A DNA stretch of 64,000 nucleotides from Margaritifera margaritifera (lineage: Eukaryota; Mollusca; Bivalvia; Unionida; Margaritiferidae): the NCBI GenBank assembly GCA_029931535.1, contig JAQPZY010000984.1, forward strand, positions 639,501-703,500, in the 5' to 3' direction. How positions within the stretch are numbered: position 1 is the stretch's first letter; every line of letters starts with the position of its first letter. The notes below the pieces were generated by a model. That model saw nothing but the letters and a program-made list of their open reading frames with translations. It was not told the DNA's origin and ran no database searches. Shown piece by piece: positions 23,501 to 35,100 of the stretch. The translations under genes and the position numbers were made by a program.

Positions 23501-26500
23501 TGACTTTGGTTCAAACTTACATTTTTATACTGTTATTGCTGTACTCCTTAAACTTGTTGATTTTATACATCTTTCTTAGTACCACATCCATACCAAAAAA
23601 GGTCACTGTGACCTATATTCACATTTTACTGGCTTGGGTTAGATTGTTGCATTTAGCTCATGACCAAAAAGATTTTTTTAGAATGCTAACTGCATGCTCT
23701 ATGCATACTATCTTTTTATAAAATAATGAAACTTGGGCATGCATCTTTATTAGCACTACTCCTTCATTTCAGTAGTAGGTCAATATCTACCATATTTTAT
23801 GCTTCACTGACTTGGTTAAAATTGTGTTTTTATGTTTATTTCTCAGAATTGTTCATGCTGTAATCGTGAAATTGATGATGATATGCATCTCTGTTACTAC
23901 CACACTCTTACAACTCTTTTACTGGCTTTGGTAAAGTTTTTGAATTTAGCCTTTGATCACATGAATTTTTGGCATGGTATATGCATACTATCCTGTTGGA
24001 TTAATGAAACTTGGTGTGTGGATGCATCTTGGGAAGTTCTGTATCATTTTTGCCAAAATAAGTCTCTGCAACCTATATTTCATATTCAGTGACTTTCTTC
24101 AAATGTTGTGTAAAAAATTAATTTCTTGGGTGCTGTTTATGTTCTAGTCATGAAACTTGATAATTGGATGCTTCTCTGTTACTACAATGCCCTTAAAACC
24201 AAAGAAGGTCAGTGTGACCAACATTTTTTGCTTTACTAACGCGAGTTAAGTATTTGTGCTTGTGATTCATCCATGCTAGACCTATATGCATCCTACACTA
24301 CTCAGAAAGTCCATTGTGACCAAGGCAGTTGGAAGTCGGAATAAACATGTTTATTCAATAGTAAACTTTCCATATTAATGACTGTACAATGTATATTGTG
24401 ATAGGTTATCCTTGGCAGGTTAACTGTGTATTGTACATGTGAATGAGTATAGGAATTAGGTGAATGGACTGCATGCTGTGTGCCTTTCATGATAGGCTTC
24501 TCCTATGGTTTATCGAGGCAATCGGGGCTCAGGAAAAAATTTCTAAGGACTCGTCCCTGGAACAAGTGAGTTGCAAGAGTTACTCATCCCTGTCCTCATT
24601 ATACTCAACACAGTACAGTTCTGCACTATACTTCTTACGTTTTTACCTGTTGCAAGCTTGATACTAAAATGGGTCAAAATCATGAAAATTTTATGTTCTA
24701 ATACATGGCTCCTTAGATAAACATATAATAAGAGACAAAGTGTATAACTCCAGAAATTGCAGTTGCACACATAGCCCTTGATTTCTTAGTAGTATTCATG
24801 TTTACCTTTCAGCAATCTAAGTGTCTTAAGTTTCCTTTTCAATTCACTATCACACATCACTATGAGTTAGATATGGGAGAGTTTAAAAAACAGAGAATGA
24901 CAACATTTTATGATTTTCATTGTGTCATTGTTACGTTTGCCCCAGATCACCAGTATTTTCAAGACTGCAGCATTTTTAATGCATTGTCATGCAAAAGTAA
25001 AGATGCCAGCAGATATTTATGTAAGTGTGTAATTACTTTTCACAAGAAAAATGTCATTAACTTGCATTTGAATGAAGAATTCCAACCATCTCAATTTCCA
25101 CCAACTTTCATACTAAATGATCCATTTTGGTTAAACCTCCATTCTATAGAGCTATACATGGGCACATAAAAAGGAAGATTACTTTTTGGCCAAAAGAATT
25201 TAAACATTTCTAGGTCATTACCCCAACTAGATTTTGACCAATCAGCTGTTGTCTCAACATTATCTGTTTTATAAATAGATTTTAACAGCGTGTATTGGAT
25301 GAAAGTTGGTGGGAATTGGCTGAGATGCTAAAATACTCATTTCGAATGTAAGTTAGCAAAATTTTTCTTGTGAAAAGTTATTAAAAACTTATAGAAATAT
25401 CTGCTTGCATCTTCCCTTTCGAATGACAATATTCATAACGCTTAAGTCTCGAAAATGCCAGTGACCTGGGTAACTGTAACACTGCCTGACCAGATAAAAA
25501 AATCACAAAAGTTTTGACATTCTCTCTCTTAACTTCTCAAATATTTGACTCATAAAGATGTGTGATAACTCATTGAAAGGGAAACTTTCTCCACATCAAA
25601 ATGACGCCAAAATTACTGAAAAGTGTCACTGTAAATACGAACACCATTAAGAAATCAAGGGCTAGGTGTGAAACTGCAACATAATATGTTCATAATATTT
25701 ACCCATTTCAGTATCAGTATCAGACCTACATCGGGTATGTGTTGTTAAAAAAAAAAAAAGAAGTTGCTTCCTTTGCAACTGACAAGTAGGCAAACTAGGC
25801 AATGGTATTGATAATTGATGCATGCCAAATGTTGAACAATGTTGAACTTTGTCCCTTGTTAAGGGTAGAAAATGCATTCAGATTTATTCTCAAGGTACGA
25901 ATCTTCATCTACTCGGCCTAGGGATGAGTACATAATAAAATTTTGCTCGGCCCAGCCAATTTTTACCCAGTCAGGATGAGTGGTTTTCCTGAATCCTGGT
26001 TATAATTGATGCATGAACTATGTACTGCTTGCTGTCACTCCAAGGTTACTCAAAGCCTGTGACTTTTCACCCAGTAATATCTGGCTTCTAAGGGTAGACA
26101 ATGACAATAGCTGTTCAAGCAGATTCTAAGAACAATGATCTTAACAAAATATTTTCATGCCATTATATAAACTTTTCAAAGTTGTTAAAATGTTTAAACT
26201 TGGACTTTTTGGTTTGCAGTGGGGCATTGAGAGCATATATGTGTTACAAACACATATCTAGCTGGGGTTTTAAAATAAAACTAAACAAAAGCATTCTAGT
26301 GCTTCAGAACTTGGTCAGATGAGATGCACACTGTGAAAGCTATATTGTTACCCCATGCATTCACAGTTGATAATAGAAAAAGACACTTTAGAGGATATAA
26401 TAGGTGTGCATACATACATACATACATACATACATACATACATACATACATACATACATACATACATACATACATACAGTCTAGAATATTAAACAAGTTG

Positions 26501-29053
26501 AAAAAAGGAATTCATTAGGTACTTTCTATATTGCAGGATTGGTATCAAAACATAAATGTAGTATAGTCAAAGAACAAGAAAATGGCCATTGCATCAATGC
26601 AGATGCTTTGGAGAACCTAGTATTGTGTGCAGAGGTAAGTTTCAGTAATTGCTTGTTGTGATGTTATATTGAGCCTAAAGTTGTATCGGAGTATTGCTAG
26701 TTTTACTAGTCATATATCAAGAGAGCTTATGGGATGGTCCGTCGTCCAAAGTCCATCCTTCCATTAGCACAAGTTTGTTATCCCTTCTCCTAAATAACTT
26801 GGAGTATTGCCATGAAACTTTACACACACACACATTCCTAAATGAAATTGGTACATCTTAGACATCCAGTATGGCCCCCAAAACAGCCATCTTGAAAATC
26901 TTGTTATTGCTACACCTTCTGAATTGATGGTCATATCAAGATGGGTTTTTCACTAAAAGACTTCTTATGTTGTCTGGTTGGACCTGAATGAAAATGGTGC
27001 CAATCTGACATCCAGTATGGCCACCATGGCAGTCATATTGATAATCTTGTTATTTATACTTCTCCTGAACAGATAGTCATGTTGACTTGGAGTTTTCACC
27101 AGAATATTTCTTATGATGTCTAGTTGGTCCTAAATGAATATGGTTTTGCTGTGACATCCAATATGGCTGCCAAAGTGGCCATCTTTGAAATTTTTTTATT
27201 GCTGCTCCTGAGCGGATAGTTATATCAGCATGGGGGTTTCACTGAAAGACTTCTTACGATGTCTGGTTGGTCCTAAATGAAAATAATGCCAATCTGACAT
27301 CCAATAAAACCACTATGGCAGCCATTTTGAGAATTTTGTTACTGCTTCTCTTTCTGAACAGAAAGTTATATTGACATCGGGTTTTCACCAGATGACTTCT
27401 CACGATGTCTAGTTTGTCCTAAACGAAAATGGCTCTGCTTGGACAGCCAATATGGTCGCTACTGCAGCCAACTTGACAATCTTGTTATCACTACACTGCC
27501 TGAATGGATGGTCATCTGAACATTGGGTTTTAACTTCAAGACTTTTTATGATGTCTACTTGGTCCTCAATGAAAATAGTGCTGATCTGATGTCCAATATG
27601 GCCACAATAGCACATTTTGAAAATCTTGTTATTGCTATGCCTCCTGAATGGAAAGTCATATCAGCATGGGGTTTCCACCAGAAGATTTCTTATGATGTCA
27701 TGTTATGGCTCCTCCTGAATAGATGGTCATATCAACATGGAGGGTATCCACTAAAAGTATTTTTATGATGTCCAATGTGGCCATCTTGAAAATCTTGTTA
27801 TTGCTTTTCCTCTTAGATTTAAATTCATATCAACATTGAGTTTTCACCAGAAGACTTCTAATGATGTTTAGTTGATCCTAAATGGAAATGGTGCCAATCT
27901 GACATCCAGCTTGGCCACACTGGCAGCCATCTTTATTTATGTTATTGCTGCTCCTTCTAAATAGAAAGTTGTATTGACATGGTGTTTTCACCAGCAGTCT
28001 AATTATGATATATAGTTGGTCCTAAAGAAAAATGGTGTCAATCTGAAATCAAATATGGCTGTCACAATGAACGCATTGAAAATCTTGCCACTAAATTTCC
28101 AGAATGGATGGTCATGTCCAGTTTGTCCTAAATGAAAATGGTGCTGATCTTAAATCCAATATGGCTGCCATTGTGGCTAATTTGAAAATCTTGTCACTCG
28201 AGAATATCAGAATTGGTTTCAGCACTCAGTAATTTAAAAGAAGAAATGGTTTTATCTTGAATTCCTGGAAATTCTTTTCAGCCAGTAAAGTGTCAGTCCC
28301 AGTGAGAGACTCTTGTTAGCTTACATGATTGTAAGGCCAAGCTTATGGCATGGCTCTGTATCCATCATGCATCATCCATCATGCATCTGTCAGCAATTGC
28401 TATTTTAAACTTCTAGTCAAAAACCACTGGCATGTGAGCTTTTAAATTTATACAAATAATGCTGTTCAAACATCAGACATGGTCACCATTAGTAAAAAAA
28501 AAAGTGAAATCCTTTTAAATGACGACTCAAAAAACCACTTTACAGAATTTGATCAAATGTGACAGAAAGCATCCTGACAGGAGGACCTTTCAAATTTGTA
28601 CAAATTACGCCGATCTTCCTTCAAATATGTCTACCATTACTAAAATTAGAAAAGCAGCTGTAATAAAAATAGAAAAACCTTTAAATGTCTTTTCCAAAAT
28701 CGCCTGACAGAAAGTATACTGGTATGAAGACCTCTAAGGTTTGTACAAATGATGCCGATTTGCCATCTAATAATGGCCACCATTGCTAAGAATTAAAAAA
28801 ATACTGTTCTGGCTAGTTGGCTTTTTAAAGCAATGGAAGTAACCTATGATGAGGACTGATGAGAATCACAGGTATTGGGTTATTATGAGTTCTCCCCCTT
28901 ACAGAAATTGTTCAAAACATTAAAAAAATAATTGTATAATACAGGATTCATAAAGTTCAATAAAACAAGTTATTTAAATTTTCAAAATAACACACCTTGG
29001 GGGTAAATTTGAATAAGTAGTAATATGAAGTAGAAGAAAAATACAAAATAAGG

Positions 29054-29121
<68 letters not shown>

Positions 29122-32100
29122 TACACACAAATATAACAAGTAACACTCCAAGTAGACGAAATAAATCGGGGCTTGAAACAGGAAACTTTTTTAGGACTAA
29201 TAGACCATGTGGCAACTAAGTGCTCAGACCTTTTCAGTTTCAATGCATGTATAATTTGCTTTCACAAGCTTGCATAATTGTGTCAGTTTTCAGGTGAGCA
29301 GTATGATTCCACTTTGGCCTCTCATTTTAATGATATCATTATGATGTAACTATTTTCCTACTCAGCGCACTGAAGCTACATGCCTGGCCATGTGCCAAGG
29401 CCAAGGTTACAACTTGCAGAAAATGTTATTGTTCTTTTCTTCCACTGATCATTGCCTGTAGACTGTTGCTGCATATATCTGATATGTTAGACTTGTATCA
29501 ATTGAAATGTACTAATGCTGAGGACACAGCAGATTAGAGTCAGCATGCTACTCTGTATTAGTGCCTTTGTATTGCAGTGAATTGGAAATGAGTTTATGTG
29601 GGGTGGTGCTGGGGGTATCTCAATTCAGTATGATATGTCCAATCTACATTTTTTATATTTTAGCCAATATCATCATCATACTGAAAGCAGTGACAGTATA
29701 TCATGTTGGCATTATATGCTAACATTACTAATTGCTTGTTGTTCGAAGATTGACTACACATGGGAGACATTCTGCTTCATTTTCACTTGGTTTTTTTATT
29801 TCTCAATCTCACTACCCTTGACAGTATTGATCTTGTTTTAGTATCTTTTCCAAGTTACCATACAAATTATGATTTCAATACATGTCACCAACTCACTGTA
29901 ATGAAAACTTTCTGTTGTAAGGGCCATCAGTACTCTCAGTACTTTGATTTAACATATATGATATTAAGCGGAGTCAATAATTTAACAAATTGCTTACTCT
30001 TGAGTTAATGTTTGAAAGGTGGTAATAGATTGCTTACTCTGGAGTTAGTATTTGAAAGGTGGTAATAGATTTCTTACTCTGGAGTTGATGTTTGATAGGT
30101 GGTAATAACACATTGCTTACTCTGGAGTTAATGTTTGATAGGTGGTAATAGATTGCTCACTCTGGAGTTATTGTTTGATAGGTGGTTGTAATAAAAAGCT
30201 GTAAACTTTGATATACACCAAATTATAAAGTGTACTGTACCCATATTTCAAGTGAGATTTTTTATGTGTATTTCAGAGTGTCTCCCACATAACAGTGCTT
30301 GCAGGAGTCTGTCATAGGATACTGAGGCCAATCAAAACCAACTTCAACAAGAGAAATAAGAAGAAAAAAGGAGTCAAACTAGAAATGGTAATTAAGAGAA
30401 TACAATTCTCTTTTTTCCTTGGATGACATACGTGTTACATGTGATACCTTGCTTATTGAAATTTGCCATTGTTTTCGTTTTTTATGTCTTTTTGGCATTT
30501 CACCTACATTTTTGTATCGATTTAGTGTTTGTCTCCACAGTCCTTGCTTTTATTGAATGTTATCTGTGTTCTGTTTGTAACTTGGGGGAGGGGGGGGGGA
30601 TTTTGTGCCTTGTTTGATAGGTGGTTGCGCCTTGTTTAGTAAGAGGCATTTCATGAGAATATATACCTCTTCATTGTTCCAGTACTAGGGTAAGTATTGT
30701 CTACCCTTTTTGGATTGTGGATTTTTTGTTTGCGTGAATTTTTATCTTTCAGAGCTGGGGGCAAGAACGTTCTACTACCTCTGTGGTTAGTAGATCACCT
30801 CAGGACCAACGATCCGGTTGGGGATCAATCCTTGGCCCACTCATGATCAGTGCCACAGTGGCTAAAAATAGTGAATCACACCTTCCAGGGAGGGGAGTGT
30901 AGTGATCTGATTTGGATAAGACTAATGTGGGCTTGTCCATCAGATCATTGTCACCGGACTGGTCTTTGACCAGTGACTGGTCACTGGTCATCCACCAGTC
31001 ACTAGGCTTTGAACACCAGTCAGTAGGTTTTGATTATTGGTCTGGGAACAGGATACTCCCGGTCTCTACCCCCTCCTCCCCCCCCCTTCCTATATATCCA
31101 TTAAATCCTGATGGGGACAGGGAGCCAGGTTGTACTTGCCCAACTAGGGAGGGGGATCAAATCAGCCCCCCCCCCCCCCCCGTTCCCTTTTTAGTTCCAA
31201 CGGGATAATTGTAAACCCCACCCCCTTCTGGAAAGTGAGTCTTCCTTCATCCCATGGGGCTGTAAATGTCCTTCTGTTGGTTTCAAGGTAGGACAGACAT
31301 GACAGGCTGTGGACCTGCTCCGTCTCCTCCAGCGGGGGCAACAAAAAGGAGGGGAGCCGCCACTCACCCTCTAGACAATTTAGAGGGGATCAGCAATCTC
31401 ACTCGCCAAGGATGTCCACAGGTAAAGTTGGTCCCATTGGGATCATGAGGGGCTTCAGGATGAAGACAACCCCATTTCAACATCTCCCTCTCTGGAGTGA
31501 GATACTGGGAGGGACAGTCCTGTCTCGCCTCGTGAGTGGGCTAAGTATGATGATGTCATCTCCATAAAGGTGGACTCAAAACCTTAGAAGCCTTGGAGCT
31601 TAAGGCCTGTATTCTTGCGACTATCGCTTTGCAAGCCTTTATTTGGCGGCAACATTCGGTCACTTGATGGGTATATCAGTCTCCAGGGGCACTTCAACAT
31701 TTGCTGGAGGCTGTATCAAAGACATTGTGTCATGTGCTCTCCATGTTGATGGCACTTTCTGCGGTGCTTCTTCATCGCTGCAGGGATGCTGACCTTGATA
31801 TGTGAGGTGGAGACACTCTTCGGAGGCCTTTGAGGAACCAGCAACACAGGTCCTTGGCAGCAGCTCCAGGTCCTTCAAGAAGCATGCCCACCTAGACTGC
31901 CTTATGGGACCTTCTACCAATTCCTTCAAGCAGCCTCAGTGGTTCTTCCTTGGGTATTCCCGGGTTCTTCCCCCACTAAATATACTGGCCGCTATGTCAA
32001 AACTATAATGTGCTGAAAAATGGAATTTAACCCTCAAAACCAAACATCCTTTTTGAGGAAAGAGAATCTTCGATGGCCACTATTAAAGGCTATAGGGCAG

Positions 32101-35100
32101 ATCTTTCAATCACTCTCAAGTTCTCTAGGTGTTCTCCCATTGGGTCAGACCAAATCTTTCTGATCTCATCAGGTATTTTGAGCTTTAGAGACTGGTATCT
32201 TGCTCATGAGAACCTTACCCTCAAGACTGTTTTCCTGCTCTCTTTAGCATCAGCTAAGAGACGGAGTGAGCTTCATGTCTTGTCAATGGAAAAATGTTGT
32301 TTACGGTTCAACAGTAATTTGGATTCAGTTTCTCTTCTTTGCCAGCCAGGGTTTCTGGCTAAGAATCGGCTGCCTTCAGTAACTGCACTTCCTATCGAGA
32401 TCCCCAGTATCAAGATAGACTCTTTCACCCAGTTAGGGTCTTAAGGTTTTTTTTTTGCTTCTTTTAAAGGGAGAAGGAAGGATCAGCAGCATCTCTTCCA
32501 GCCTCAGCAGCCACCATTTCCAGGTGAATTGTCCTCACTATCAAGAGAGCTTATCAGTTCCTCACGGAGAGGGACTTTTCTTTCATGAGAATTAAAGCTG
32601 TGAAGTTAGGGCTATTGCTACATCTTGTAACTGTTTGAATCACTTTGGATGATGGTATGAAAGCTGCCTTCTGACAGTCTCACACTACCTTCTCCTGTTA
32701 CCTTGAATCATTGGTGCATCAGAGCAAAGGCATTGGTTCCTTGGGCCCTATACATATATGCCAACCATTATGCTTTTGGCATAAGCATTACACTTTTTTT
32801 TTAACCTAAGTATGTCTTACACCCGCCTGTATATGGATTACGCTTTTTTGGTATATAGAAAAAATAAAATTAAAGCAATAAAAAGTTGTTTGTTATTTTT
32901 ATTATCATATCTTTAATCCTACACATCATATAAATTTGATAATATTCTAAAAAAGAAGACTGCTGCATAAGAATAGTGTAAGACTACATTTGTCCTTCGT
33001 AGACTTACGTGTATTTTGTTCATTTTCTATTTATAGCAGCTGTAGCAAAACCAAATGTACATTTTTCATACAGTTTCCTGTAATTATGGCATGTAATATA
33101 TAGATTACACTTTTTATGTTCAGATTACACTTTTTTTCAGTAATAATTATGCTTATACCTCTCTAGGGGTTGGGATGTATGCCTATAGTGTTGGCACAGT
33201 ATGTGCCCCAACCTTTTACCAGCTCACATTAGTCCTTACCATAAGGGTAAGTACAGTAGTTTCTATACCAGATTTATTGAGGCCATCATCATTGCTGTTA
33301 CTAAAAGGTAGTGTTTGTTTTTAGGAGGTGGGGGGTAACTAAATTTAATAATGTAATACTTGCAAAAATTCCCTCCATCCACCCCCTCTGATGTCCTATA
33401 CTCTGGGTCCAAGTCAAAAGAGGATGGTGTTCTGTATATTGGCTGTGACTAAGGAATCAGACTAAGATCATGTTCTTTTCAATTCTGACCCAAGAATACA
33501 AATTGAAGGAAGGAATAATTAGCTTGGACTGGGGTCTAGAGTCCCTGAAATGAAAGTAATGTAATAGTAGCAGGTAATTATTACATAATTAAAATTAGTT
33601 TTACACACAACCCTGCCCCAAAAAGAAAAAAAACCTACATTTTCCAGAAGCCAAAACTTACTGTTCCTTGCTTTGATTGGCTTGTATCCTTTGGGGTTCT
33701 GTTCTACTTGGACATGTGATCTTGGTCACATGCTACATTTACCAGGTTTTCAAAAGATCTCAGTGGTGTTTCTCAGGAATGGAATAGCAAAATGGGGTAT
33801 TTCTAATGCTGCGGTATTCCATGGAACCCATGAAAATGGCACATTTTCTCAGCAACTTATATTGTTGTTTTTTTCTTCACATTTCCATTTAGAAGGACAT
33901 GCAGTTGTATTGCTTTGTAATGGCACTGGCAAGAAAGTCTCACCATATCACCGACTTCAATCACAGTGTTAGCGACAGTGATTAATTGTAGAGACATGAA
34001 TGAAAATATGATTGATTTTTGTTTTTTGGTTTGTCTTTTTGTTTGGTGTTGTTTCACACAGATGTTTCTGTTTCATTTAGCATTTAATAGTTGTACTTTT
34101 ACTTGTCTTTACTATGTTAACCAATAGATGGCTCCCATTTTGAAAGTGTCTTGGGCCACTTCAGCCACTGAGAGGGAAACCTAGACACAACATTGTCATT
34201 GCCTTGACCAGTGAACCACCATGACTCTCTTTAACAACAGCTATGAAATGCCACTAGAAATTTGTGCTCAAAAGGTAAAATGTCAAGATCACGGGATTCT
34301 TTGGTAGTATGTTACTAAAACAACACTGCATCATTGCAGGCAAAACATTGAATTTGTGTACTTTTTGTTTACTTTAGCCTCCTACCTTCGAAAATTACAA
34401 CCTGATGCTGGCAGCACTGGAAAAGGCAGCTCAAGACCTCCATGAAGCTGTGAGGAACCTTGACCCAGTCTTTCTTTCCATTGATCTCAGTTCTTTGAAA
34501 CTGACAGACTCTTTGTCAGACAAACAGGTAAAACCAATATTTTTTTTCTCGTCTTTTCTAGCGAGCATGATGTTGTCCATCGGCAGTGTCTGCTCCTTGT
34601 TAATTTTTGCAAGCCCATCATTAGGAAAATAACTGAAAAAAGACAAGACACCATGTTTTGCAGAACCCTTGTGTTAAACAAAAAAAAATGTATGAGAAAA
34701 CTTTACAGCTCTTCCCTGTTAAAATGCGGTACTTGGGGGTCCATAAATGCCAACTGCATTGCATAACAAACCACAGTATAGCAAGAATTATAGGTTATTT
34801 TATGAATGCATGTATATCTATGCTTGGGGGGTGGGGTGGAGGGTATCAAAACGGCAGTTAAACATGTAGTAATAATCATAGTTTCACTATGTTATTTGTT
34901 TGTTAATTTTGTCCAATAATAATGTTTTAAAAAGAAAATAAAGATCCTCTGTATTTTCTGCATGTCTTCTGATGGCAAAAGATAATTACTTATTTCTTTA
35001 TCCGAAAACATTTTAAAATATTACATTCAGTGACCGAAAACATCCGAAAATTGGGAGAACCACGTTTAACTATTCATTAGGACAAGGACACTGATATAAT

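Larger units (their letters stand above)
31300..32707 (+). mobile_element. Second DIRS-like element, heavily deleted
   Basis: A recombinase region (32050-32707) preceded by about 700 bases of weak ORF1-like, Pro/Arg/His-rich frames. No reverse transcriptase is found between them, so an internal deletion is likely. A 5'-truncated SINE sits at 31938-32046. Clear terminal repeats were not identified. Confidence 0.65.

Noticed and set aside
24798..25169. 123-codon frame starting near an acceptor-like CTTTCAG
   Set aside because: Lies in the left arm of the foldback element 24757-25679, and the right arm repeats the same sequence inverted.
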